Shown here: positions 1 through 7,421 of the stretch, piece by piece
How the letters are laid out: every line of letters begins with the position of its first letter
Numbering within the stretch: the stretch's first letter is position 1
Source of the DNA: a virus
Strand: one strand, 5' to 3'
Length of the DNA stretch: 24,062 bases
Virus record (IMG/VR): IMGVR_UViG_3300008339_000473
Coordinates: 1 to 24,062 of that record
Translations under genes and position numbers: made by a program
The notes under the pieces: generated by a model
Told to the model about the DNA's origin: nothing
The model's database searches: none
Seen by the model: only the letters and a program-made list of their open reading frames with translations

Positions 1-495
1 CGGGAGGGCCGGCTGCCTGGTGCTGCGCAGTACCCGAAGGCCAACGGGATGCTCCGGTGGATGGTGGAGCGTGACGGGATCGAGGAGGCATGGGCCCGCA
101 CCAACCGGCGGAAGGCGCGCAAGCCTGAGCCCGGCGCCCCTGCCCCAGCTGCTCCACCACCACTGCCTCCCCGGCTGCCGGCCACCGACGCCCAGGTGCC
201 GGACTACAACGAGAGCCGCGCCCGCCATGAGTTCGAGAAGGCGAACCTCGCCGAGCTGGAGCGCAAGCGGCGAGAGGGCGAGCTGATCGAGCGGGAAGCG
301 GTGGGCCGATCGCTGGCGCGGCTGATGGGGATTCTGCGGGGCGGCCTGCTGGGGCTGCCGTCGACGCTGCGGGATCGGATCCCGCACCTATCCCCGGAGG
401 ATGTCGACACGACAGAGCAGCTAATCAGGCAGCAGCTCGAGGAGCTGGCGGCCGGGATCGAGTCAGACGGCCTGCCGGTGGTGGGTGATGACTGA
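1..495 (+). CDS. Terminase small subunit (Nu1-like), 5' end cut by the window
   Basis: The frame is open from base 1, so the true start lies upstream; the ATG at 49 is probably internal. The visible protein begins with a GRLPGA-type segment as in Nu1-like winged-helix proteins. A proline/alanine-rich stretch follows (about 133-190), then a charged helical C-terminal half (KANLAELERKRREGELIERE and on to LRDRIP...), typical of small terminase subunits that oligomerise and contact the large subunit. In this family the protein recognises the packaging site and recruits the motor. The stop overlaps the start of the large terminase gene by 8-11 nt, which suggests translational coupling. The assignment rests on helix pattern and position ahead of an unmistakable GpA-type gene; no catalytic motif is expected. 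Confidence 0.75.
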   Translation, partial: REGRLPGAAQYPKANGMLRWMVERDGIEEAWARTNRRKARKPEPGAPAPAAPPPLPPRLPATDAQVPDYNESRARHEFEKANLAELERKRREGELIEREAVGRSLARLMGILRGGLLGLPSTLRDRIPHLSPEDVDTTEQLIRQQLEELAAGIESDGLPVVGDD

Positions 496-2389
496 TCTGC
501 GCCTGATCAATGAGGCCCTGGCGGTGCTGCAGCCGCCGCCAAAGCTGAGCCTGAGCGAGTGGGCCGACCGCCACTTTCGGTTGTCAGCCGAGAGCGCCGC
601 GGTGGCCGGGCAGTGGACGACGCTCCCCTATCAGCGGGAGATCCTCGACAGCTTCAGCGACCCCACCGTCGACACGGTGGTGTGGCAGAAGTCCGCCAGG
701 GTCGGGGCCACAAAGTTGTTCAACATCGTGGTGGCCTTTCACATGGCCCAGGATCCGACCACGATTCTGGTCGTGCAGCCGGCGGTGGAGGACGCCGAGG
801 GCTACAGCAAAGACGAGATCGCCCCGATGCTGCGGGACGTGCCGGCCCTGCGGGGCCTGGTGAACGACAGCCGGAAGGAGAAGACCAACAGCGCGACCGT
901 GCTGCTGAAGACCTTCCCGGGCGGGACGTTGCAGATGGTGGGCGCCAACAGCCCCCGCGGGTTCCGGCGCGTCAGCCGGCGCGTGGTGCTGTTCGATGAA
1001 GTGGACGCCTACCCCGCGAGCACGGCAGAGGGCGATCAGATCAAGCTGGGCATCAAGCGGAGCGAATACTATTGGAACCGGAAGATAGGACTAGCGTCTA
1101 CACCGACGACGAAAGACTTCAGCCGGATTGAACGGTGGTTTCAGCAGGGCGATCAGCGCAGGTATTTCGTGCCATGCCCCGAGTGTGGCGCCCATCAGGT
1201 GCTCCGCTGGGGCCAGATGAAGTGGGAACCCGACCGACCGGAAACGGCGGCCTACGAGTGTGAGAACTGCGCGGCCCTGATCCCCCACAGCTCGAAACGC
1301 TGGATGATCGAGCGGGGCGAGTGGCGGCCCACGGCCACCCCCAGCCGGCCGGGCCTGCGCAGCTACCACATTTGGGCTGGCTACGGCTACAGCCCGAACA
1401 GCACATGGGAGCAGCTGGTGAGGGAGTTCCTCGAGGTGAAGGAGGACCGCGACCAGCTGCGCACGTTCGTGAACGTGGTTCTGGGCGAGACGTTCGAGGA
1501 GGACTACGCCACGAAGCAAACCCCCGAGGCCCTCATGGCCCGGCGGGAGGATTACGGATCAGGCGTGTGCCCTGAGGGCGTGCTGCTGCTGACGGCTGGC
1601 GTCGACGTGCAGGGCGGCGGCGGCTCGATCGGTGAGCGCCTGGCGGTGAGCGTTTGGGGCTGGGGCCGGGGCGAAGAGGCTTGGCTGATCTGGCATGGGG
1701 AGATCCACGGCGACCCGACCCGGGCGGAGGTGTGGGAGCAGCTCGACAGCGTGCTGCAGACCAGCTGGCCCCGGGCCGGCGGCGGTGAGCTCAGGATCAG
1801 CCAGGCGGCGGTCGACTCTGGTGGTCACGCCACCCATGAGGTGTACGGCTACTGCCGCGAGCGGAAGGGCTGGGGGGTGGTGCCGATCAAGGGGGCCAAC
1901 GTGAAGGGCGCCCCGGTGCTGGGGAAGGGCCGGGCGGTCGACGTGAACCAGCGGGGCCGGGTGCTCAAGCGCGGCGTGCTGCTGTTCATGGTCGGCGGCG
2001 ACGCGATCAAAACCACGCTCTACGGGCGGCTGAGGCATGGCACCCCGGGCCCCGGGTTCCTGCACTTCGGGCAGGCGGCCGACGATGAGTATTTCCGCCA
2101 GCTGACCGCGGAAAAGGTTCAGGTGCGCAACCTGCGCGGCTTCCCTGTGCGGGAGTGGGTGAAGCGGCCGGGCGATCGAAACGAGGCCCTCGATTGCGCG
2201 GTCTACGCCTACGCCGCCCTGCAGCTGACGGGCCGCCGCTACAACCGGGCAAAGATGTGGGACCAGCTGGAGGCCCAGGTGGCCCAGCGTCAGCAGCTGC
2301 CCCCGGCGCCGGCACCAGCAGCGGAGCCCCCGGCCAGGCGGCGGCAGCGGCCGGCAAGGGGAGGGCAGTCATTCGTGAGCGGCTGGTGA
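488..2389 (+). CDS. terL: Terminase large subunit, GpA family (packaging ATPase/nuclease)
   Basis: This is the DNA-packaging motor and headful/cos-cutting nuclease. Numbered from the ATG at 488 (633 aa), a Walker A-like QKSARVGATK lies near residues 67-76 and a Walker B VVLFDEVD near 166-173. A four-cysteine CPECG...CENC zinc-finger-like pair near 230-261 is characteristic of the lambda GpA family. The C-terminal nuclease half has conserved acidic positions in LTAGVDVQGG, AVDSGGH and NEALDCAVYAY. Its length fits the family (about 600-650). The frame also offers GTG at 485; ATG 488 is preferred but neither start has a strong ribosome site. The last ~40 residues are Pro/Ala/Arg-rich and probably disordered. 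It is followed by a short gap with a promoter-like element. Confidence 0.95.
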   Translation: MTDLRLINEALAVLQPPPKLSLSEWADRHFRLSAESAAVAGQWTTLPYQREILDSFSDPTVDTVVWQKSARVGATKLFNIVVAFHMAQDPTTILVVQPAVEDAEGYSKDEIAPMLRDVPALRGLVNDSRKEKTNSATVLLKTFPGGTLQMVGANSPRGFRRVSRRVVLFDEVDAYPASTAEGDQIKLGIKRSEYYWNRKIGLASTPTTKDFSRIERWFQQGDQRRYFVPCPECGAHQVLRWGQMKWEPDRPETAAYECENCAALIPHSSKRWMIERGEWRPTATPSRPGLRSYHIWAGYGYSPNSTWEQLVREFLEVKEDRDQLRTFVNVVLGETFEEDYATKQTPEALMARREDYGSGVCPEGVLLLTAGVDVQGGGGSIGERLAVSVWGWGRGEEAWLIWHGEIHGDPTRAEVWEQLDSVLQTSWPRAGGGELRISQAAVDSGGHATHEVYGYCRERKGWGVVPIKGANVKGAPVLGKGRAVDVNQRGRVLKRGVLLFMVGGDAIKTTLYGRLRHGTPGPGFLHFGQAADDEYFRQLTAEKVQVRNLRGFPVREWVKRPGDRNEALDCAVYAYAALQLTGRRYNRAKMWDQLEAQVAQRQQLPPAPAPAAEPPARRRQRPARGGQSFVSGW

Positions 2390-2407
2390 GCCCTTCCTAG
2401 GCCTCCG

Positions 2408-2413
2408 TAGACT
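2408..2413 (+). promoter_or_regulatory. Promoter-like -10 element (TAGACT) before the gpW-like gene
   Basis: TAGACT preceded by CCG and followed by GAGG lies in the 50-nt gap after the large terminase, 26 nt upstream of the next start codon. It matches the bacterial -10 pattern TAnnnT. The same core with near-identical spacing recurs at 4589, 10931, 18083 and 18957. No good -35 box is visible here. Promoter activity is inferred from recurrence and position. Confidence 0.5.
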
Positions 2414-2439
2414 GAGGCGAAGGCGGATTAAGCGGGCCG

Positions 2440-3012
2440 ATGGCGGTGCCAAGCACGATTAGAGCCGGCGACACGATCGTTTGGATCGAGCCGCCTGGCG
2501 TCGACGGGGCCGGGGAGGTGGTGGATTCCAGCACCTGGACCGCGACCGCCTATCTGCGGTTCAACAAGGCGGCCGAGGGAATCACCGTGACCGGGGCGGC
2601 CCGCAGCGACGGCGGGTGGGACTTCACCATCAGCGCCACCACCAGCGCCACGATGGATGCCGGGGCATGGGTGGCCCAGGTGGTGGCGACGCAGGGGGCC
2701 GAGCGGCTCACGCTGGCCGCCTCAAGTGTGACGGTGCTGGCTGACCTGGCCTACACCGGCACCCCCGGCGCCTTCGACGGTCGCAGCGCGGCCGAGGTGG
2801 AGCTGGCCGAGGTGCGGGCCGCCATCCGCGCGCTGATCACAAAGGGGGCGCAGAGCTATGCGATCGGGTCGCGCAGCTACACAGCCCTCGACCTGGGGCG
2901 GCTGACCGCGCGCGAGTCGCAGCTGCGGGGGATCGTGGCCCGGGAGCAGGCCGCGGCGGCCCTGGCCAATGGCCGGGCTGATGGGCGAAACGTGTTCGTG
3001 AGGTTCAGCTGA
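2440..3012 (+). CDS. gpW-like head-tail connector with N-terminal beta-rich extension
   Basis: The C-terminal third (about residues 118-170) follows the lambda gpW pattern: an ELAEVRAAIRALITKG helix, a short Y-x-I-x-x-R beta hairpin, then a second helix LDLGRLTARESQLRGIV. gpW closes the filled head and forms the platform for the tail. The slot between terminase and portal is exactly where gpW sits in lambda. Classical gpW is under 70 residues, whereas this protein is 190: residues 1-110 form a Thr/Val/Gly-rich, strand-like domain (Ig-like in appearance) that I do not recognise. Its stop overlaps the portal start (TGATG). A TAGACT element lies 26 nt upstream. The gpW call is fairly firm; the role of the N-terminal domain is unknown. 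Confidence 0.65.
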   Translation: MAVPSTIRAGDTIVWIEPPGVDGAGEVVDSSTWTATAYLRFNKAAEGITVTGAARSDGGWDFTISATTSATMDAGAWVAQVVATQGAERLTLAASSVTVLADLAYTGTPGAFDGRSAAEVELAEVRAAIRALITKGAQSYAIGSRSYTALDLGRLTARESQLRGIVAREQAAAALANGRADGRNVFVRFS

Positions 3013-4634
3013 TGGCCCGCAAGAAAGCAACGCCCCATGCCGTCGAGGCGACCCCGACAACGCGCCGCCCCCGGCGCGGCCGGCGGATCTATCAGGGCGC
3101 CCAGGTGGGGCGGCTGACGGCCGATTGGGTGACGAGCTCCACCAGCGCGGACGCCGAGATCGCGGCCAGCCTGGTGCGGCTGCGCGATCGCGCGCGTCAG
3201 CTGGTCCGCGACAACGACTACGCCCGGGCCGCAGTGCGGGCGGTGCGCGACAACGTGGTGGGAACCGGCATCAAGCTGCAGGCCCAGGTGCCGATGCTGC
3301 GGGGCCGCGGCCGGCTGGATCAGGCGACGAACGACAGGATCGAAGCGGCCTGGGCCCGGTGGGGCAGGGCCGAGACCTGCCACACGGCTGGCCGGCTGAG
3401 CTGGCCGGACATTGAACGGTTGGCGATCGGTGCCTGCGCCGAGGCCGGCGAGGTGTTCGTGCGCATGGTGCCGCAGGCGTTCGGCGGCGGCCGGGCGCAG
3501 CTGGCCCTCGAGGTGCTCGAGGCCGATCTGCTGGATGAAACGGTAGATGGGGCCGGCGGGATTCCTGGCCAGCTGGCCGGCGGATCGTGGCGCATGGGCG
3601 TCCACGTCGACGATTGGGGCCGGCCGCTGGAGTATGCCTTCCTGACCCATCACCCCGGCGACCGGCGGGGCGGGCCGATCGGGCGGCGCCACGTACTGGT
3701 GCCCGCGGAGCAGGTGATCCACCTGGCCATCCTTGAGCGCCCGTCACAGACCCGTGGCGTTTCGTGGTTCGCCTCAGCGATCAAACAGTTGCATCAGCTC
3801 GCCGGTTACTCGGAGGCCGAGGTGGTGCGGGCCCGGGCATCGGCCAGCCTGATGGGATTCGTGACCACGGACGGGGAGCTGGCTGGGGAGACGCTGGGCG
3901 AGGAGATCGAAGGCGAATACGTGAGCCAGTTCGAGCCCGGGGTGATCAAGACCCTGTTTCCAGGGCAGGCCATCACGGTGCCGGACCTCAACGCGCCCGA
4001 TGGGCAGTTCGAGCCGTTCGTGCGGGTGATGCTGCGCGCCATGGCCACCGGCCTGGGCGTGTCCTACGAATCGATCAGCAACGACTACAGCCAGACCAAC
4101 TACAGCAGCAGCCGCCTCTCGCTGCTGGCTGAGCGCGAGCACTGGCGCAGCCTGCAGCAATACCTCATTCGCGAGCTTCATTCGCGAGTGTTCCGCGCCT
4201 GGCTGCGGGCCGCGGTGGCCGCCGGCGAGCTGACCCTGCCCGGGTACGACGCAGCGCCCGAACGGTACGAGGAGGCGGTGCGGTTCGTGCCCAGGGGCTG
4301 GGATTTTGTCGACCCGCAGAAGGAAGGGGCGGCCTACCGGGCAGCAGTGCGGGACGGCTTCATGAGCCATTCCGAAGTGGTGGCCTCGCGCGGCGGCGAC
4401 TACCAGGAGCTGCTGCAGGCCCGGGCCGCGGAGCTGGCGCAGTGTGATGAGCTGGGCCTGGTATTCGACACTGACCCGCGCGTCACCACGGGCGCCGGTA
4501 TCAGCCAGGCGGTGGCCACCGGCCAGGTCGACAGCTCAGGGGATCCTGCGGCCGATTCCTCTACGCCTGCGGAGACTGACAGCTCCGGTAGCATGGCTGC
4601 AGACCCCCAGGTATCCGATGGATCTGGCGCGTGA
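3012..4634 (+). CDS. Portal protein, lambda gpB-type family
   Basis: The dodecameric portal forms the DNA gate at the unique head vertex and docks the terminase and connector. The 540-residue protein has the family hallmarks: an early Arg-rich stretch, then RQLVRDNDYARAAVRAVRDN and VVGTGIKLQ (about residues 60-90). Later come ADLLDE, VIHLAILERPSQTRGVSW (about 237-254) and the long helical stem after SWFASAI. The N-terminus is basic. The C-terminal ~50 residues are Ser/Asp/Thr-rich low complexity. The start overlaps the previous stop by 1 nt. The 3' end overlaps the protease-capsid gene by 17 nt and contains a TAGCAT promoter-like element. Confidence 0.93.
   Translation: MARKKATPHAVEATPTTRRPRRGRRIYQGAQVGRLTADWVTSSTSADAEIAASLVRLRDRARQLVRDNDYARAAVRAVRDNVVGTGIKLQAQVPMLRGRGRLDQATNDRIEAAWARWGRAETCHTAGRLSWPDIERLAIGACAEAGEVFVRMVPQAFGGGRAQLALEVLEADLLDETVDGAGGIPGQLAGGSWRMGVHVDDWGRPLEYAFLTHHPGDRRGGPIGRRHVLVPAEQVIHLAILERPSQTRGVSWFASAIKQLHQLAGYSEAEVVRARASASLMGFVTTDGELAGETLGEEIEGEYVSQFEPGVIKTLFPGQAITVPDLNAPDGQFEPFVRVMLRAMATGLGVSYESISNDYSQTNYSSSRLSLLAEREHWRSLQQYLIRELHSRVFRAWLRAAVAAGELTLPGYDAAPERYEEAVRFVPRGWDFVDPQKEGAAYRAAVRDGFMSHSEVVASRGGDYQELLQARAAELAQCDELGLVFDTDPRVTTGAGISQAVATGQVDSSGDPAADSSTPAETDSSGSMAADPQVSDGSGA
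4589..4594 (+). promoter_or_regulatory. Promoter-like -10 element (TAGCAT) before the capsid gene
   Basis: TAGCAT flanked as CCGG-TAGCAT-GG lies inside the 3' end of the portal gene, 23 nt before the ATG of the protease-capsid gene. The same CCGG-TAGCAT-GG context occurs before the tail-tube block at 10931. Extra transcription of the capsid gene would make sense because capsid is the most abundant virion protein. The -35 region is not recognisable. Confidence 0.45.
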
Positions 4635-6441
4635 TGTAACCGGGCAGGAGCTACGCCGCCATCAGGCGGTGGAGTTCCGCGCGCTGGGTGAAGATCGCAC
4701 GCTGGAGTTTCCATTCAGCTCGGAGCTCCCCGTCGAGCGGTGGTTCGGTTCGGAGGTGCTCAGCCATCAGGCCGACGCCGTGAATCTCGACCGCCTCAAC
4801 GACGGCGCCCCGGTGCTGTGGAACCACGACCCCGGCGCCGTTATCGGCGTGGTGGAGCGTGCCTGGGTTGACGGTGAGAAGGCGCGCGGCATGGCCCGCG
4901 TTCGGTTCTCCCGCAATGAGCTGGCGCAGCAGATCGTTGCCGACATCACGGACGGCATATTGCGCAACGTCTCGGTCGGTTACGCGATCAGAGAAGCCAG
5001 CCCCGGAGCTGATGGCCAGATCATCGCGACCTCATGGCAGCCCCATGAGGTGTCGGTGGTGAGCGTGCCAGCGGATCCAACAGTTGGGATCGGGCGCAGC
5101 CTCGAGCCCGGCGCAGCAGCCGCCCCCGCGGCGGCAACCCCCACCCCTTCCCTACCCCCAATGGAAGATCAAACCCAAACCCTCGACCTCGAGGCGGTGC
5201 GGGCTCAGGCTGCGGCCGACGAGCGCGCCCGTGTTGCTGAGATCCACGGCATGACCCGGCGCCATGGCGTTGAGAACCTGGCGCAGGAGCTGATTGAGCG
5301 CGGCGTGGCCGTGTCCGACGCCCGGGCCCAGGTGCTCGACGAGCTGGAGAAGCGCGGCAAGCAGCCCGCCACCCCCAAGGCCGCGGCCGCTGCGCAGCCG
5401 ATCGGCGGCAGCGCTGACATCGGCCTGACCGATAAGGAGGTGCGCAGCTACAGCTTCCTGCGCGCGATCCGCGCCCAGGCCTTCCCCAATGACCGCGAGG
5501 CCTGGGAGGCTGCAGGGTTCGAGCGTGAGGTGAGCGAGGCCACCCAAAAGGCCAGCGGCAAGAGCGCCCGCGGCTTTATGGTGCCCGACCAGATCCTGAC
5601 CCGCGGCCTGACCGCTGGCAGCCCCACGCAAGCCGGCGACCTGATCGCCCAGGACTTCCGCGCCGACAGCTTTATCGAGCTGCTCCGCAACCGGATGGCC
5701 CTGGATTCCCTGGGCGTCACCACCATGACCGGCCTGACCGGCCCGGTGGCCTTCCCCCGCCAGACCGGCGCGGCCACGGCCTACTGGGTCGCGGAGGGTG
5801 GCGACGTGACCGAATCGACCCCCAGCGTGGATCAGGTGAACCTCTCGCCCAAGACCCTGGGCGGTTACACCGAGCTGAGCCGGCGCCTGATCATGCAAGC
5901 GTCCGTGGATGCTGAGCAATGGGTTCGCACCGAGCTGGCAACCGTGCTGGCGCTGGAGATTGACCGGGCCGCCCTCTATGGCACCGGCACCAGCAACCAG
6001 CCCCAGGGCCTCAAGAATGTCACCGGGATCAACACCGAAGATTTCGGCGCCGCCCAGCCGACCTACATCGAGCTGGTGAGCATGGAGACCAAGGTGGCGG
6101 CGGACAATGCCGACATCGGCAGCATGGCCTATCTGACCAACAGCACCATCTACGGCGGGTTTAAGACCACCAGCAAGGCCGGCACCGAGGCGATTTTCGT
6201 GCTCGAGCCTGGCAACACCGTGAACGGCTACCCCGTGCAACGGTCCAATCAGGTGGCCACCGGGGATGTGTTCTTCGGCGTGTGGTCCCAGCTGATGGTG
6301 GGCCTGTTCGGTGGCCTCGATCTGCTGGTGAACCCTTACGCCCTGGACAAGTCCGGCGGCGTGCGTGTGACCGCTCTGCAGGATGTGGACGTGGCAGTTC
6401 GCCACCCCGAATCCTTCACCCGCGGCAACAACACCCTCTGA
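4618..6441 (+). CDS. Fused prohead protease (S78-like) and HK97-type major capsid protein
   Basis: A single 607-residue ORF carries two head-maturation functions. Residues ~1-160 are an S78-type prohead protease: catalytic His is likely H70 in VLWNHDPG, Ser likely S119 in ILRNVSVGY, followed by EVSVVSVPADP (144-154). An Ala/Pro linker (165-181) leads to a charged helical delta/scaffold-like segment (about 185-260). The HK97-fold capsid domain follows, from about 275 or the likely cleavage region near 315-330, with FIELLRNRMALDSLGV, AYWVAEGG, ALEIDRAALYGTG and the C-terminal DVAVRHPESF. ATG 4618 is chosen because the upstream in-frame part overlaps the portal and is not protein-like. In most relatives protease and capsid are separate genes. 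An in-frame ATG at 5161, right after the linker, could give a separate capsid product, but I see no ribosome site there. Confidence 0.92.
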   Translation: MDLARDVTGQELRRHQAVEFRALGEDRTLEFPFSSELPVERWFGSEVLSHQADAVNLDRLNDGAPVLWNHDPGAVIGVVERAWVDGEKARGMARVRFSRNELAQQIVADITDGILRNVSVGYAIREASPGADGQIIATSWQPHEVSVVSVPADPTVGIGRSLEPGAAAAPAAATPTPSLPPMEDQTQTLDLEAVRAQAAADERARVAEIHGMTRRHGVENLAQELIERGVAVSDARAQVLDELEKRGKQPATPKAAAAAQPIGGSADIGLTDKEVRSYSFLRAIRAQAFPNDREAWEAAGFEREVSEATQKASGKSARGFMVPDQILTRGLTAGSPTQAGDLIAQDFRADSFIELLRNRMALDSLGVTTMTGLTGPVAFPRQTGAATAYWVAEGGDVTESTPSVDQVNLSPKTLGGYTELSRRLIMQASVDAEQWVRTELATVLALEIDRAALYGTGTSNQPQGLKNVTGINTEDFGAAQPTYIELVSMETKVAADNADIGSMAYLTNSTIYGGFKTTSKAGTEAIFVLEPGNTVNGYPVQRSNQVATGDVFFGVWSQLMVGLFGGLDLLVNPYALDKSGGVRVTALQDVDVAVRHPESFTRGNNTL

Positions 6442-6455
6442 CCTGAGGTGATCTG

Positions 6456-6692
6456 ATGCTGCTCGAGATCCTGGCGCAGACCTCCATTGCCGGCCGCCCC
6501 GTGCGGCCTGGTGACGTGGTGGATGCCGCCGACCGTGACGCCCGCTATCTGGTGCTGCGCGGCAAGGCGCGCGAGGCCCAGGCCCCTGCGGCCGATGCCC
6601 CGGTGGCCCAGGAGCTCGAGCAGTCCACCCCGGCAGAGGTGCCGGCGCCTGAGGCCCGCAAGCCTCGCACCCGCAAACCCCGCGAGACCTGA
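6456..6692 (+). CDS. Small head-region protein of unknown function
   Basis: A 78-residue protein starts with MLLEILAQTSIAGRPVRPGD followed by a DARYLVLRGKA segment. This small beta-type N-terminal domain is common in short genes just after phage capsid genes, and it is followed by a Pro/Ala/Glu tail ending in basic RKPRTRKPRET. A strong Shine-Dalgarno (GAGGTG at 6445-6450) sits 5 nt before the ATG, which decides the start. The slot corresponds to head-stabilising or completion proteins, but I cannot assign a role. The 3' end is 2 nt from the next gene. Confidence 0.75.
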   Translation: MLLEILAQTSIAGRPVRPGDVVDAADRDARYLVLRGKAREAQAPAADAPVAQELEQSTPAEVPAPEARKPRTRKPRET

Positions 6693-6694
6693 CC

Positions 6695-7072
6695 ATGGCC
6701 ATTCGAGCTCAGACGCTGGAGAAACTCCAGCATTTCGCCCTCTGCGCGGCGACCATCACCGCGATCAGCGACCAGACCGGTGTCGACATCAGCGACATTG
6801 AGGGCGACATTCAGTTCATCCTCAACGCTGCGGCTGCTGGTTCCGGCGCCACCTTCGACGCCAGGATCGAGCACTCCGACACCCTGGGCGGCACCTATAC
6901 CGCTGTCACCGGTGGCGGCTTCACGCAGATCGGCAACACGGCCACGAAAGAGGTCATCACCCTGAACGCCGATGCTCTGAAGGCGTTTGTTCGGTTCAGC
7001 ATCACCAGCGACGCCGGCACCGGCTCCAGCTACATGGTGGTGAACGCCATCGGCCTCAAAAAGTACGGCTGA
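6695..7072 (+). CDS. Putative head decoration/structural protein
   Basis: The 125-residue protein has a short N-terminal helical part (QTLEKLQHFALCAATI). A Thr/Gly/Ser-rich region with regular strands follows (DGDIQFI-like start, IEHSDTLGGTYTAV, KAFVRFSITS, SSYMVVNAIGLKKYG), the look of a compact beta-sandwich virion protein. It lies directly after the capsid gene where lambda has its decoration and stabilising proteins. Its stop overlaps the next start by 1 nt. No catalytic motif is visible. It could equally be a minor head fibre or an assembly factor; a virion role is inferred from context only. Confidence 0.6.
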   Translation: MAIRAQTLEKLQHFALCAATITAISDQTGVDISDIEGDIQFILNAAAAGSGATFDARIEHSDTLGGTYTAVTGGGFTQIGNTATKEVITLNADALKAFVRFSITSDAGTGSSYMVVNAIGLKKYG

Positions 7073-7419
7073 TGATCACGGAAGATCCCGCAATCTTCCT
7101 GGCCGAGTTCGGCGTCACTGTCACCAGTGGCGCCGTTTCTGGCATGGGGATTCTCGACATGCCCGGGGAGGCGATCCTCGACGGCATGGTGATCAGCACC
7201 GACTACCGGGTGCGGTGCCTGGCGTCGCTGTTCGGCGGCCTGGCGTGGGGATCTTCCATCACCGTGGGCGGGACCGCCTACACCGTCCGCGAGGTGCGCC
7301 TGGTGGATGACGGCGTGTTCTGTGAGATCACGCTCCAGCAGTCGCTGGGCAACTACATCGCGACCATCAGCGGGCTGCGGCTCACTGCGCTGAACGGCGA
7401 CCGAATCCTCGTTTCATAG
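7072..7419 (+). CDS. Head-tail joining protein, lambda gpFII-like
   Basis: A 115-residue protein with the gpFII/Phage_attach pattern: an N-terminal acidic segment (MITEDPAIFLAEFGVTVT), then a small beta-barrel with the signature GGTAYTVREVRLVDDGVF about two-thirds in. In lambda, FII sits below gpW and provides the docking surface for the tail. The start overlaps the previous stop (TGATG), so translation is probably coupled. The last ~20 residues extend beyond the core. The fold pattern and position agree, though the small size leaves some doubt. Confidence 0.65.
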   Translation: MITEDPAIFLAEFGVTVTSGAVSGMGILDMPGEAILDGMVISTDYRVRCLASLFGGLAWGSSITVGGTAYTVREVRLVDDGVFCEITLQQSLGNYIATISGLRLTALNGDRILVS

Positions 7420-7421
7420 CC

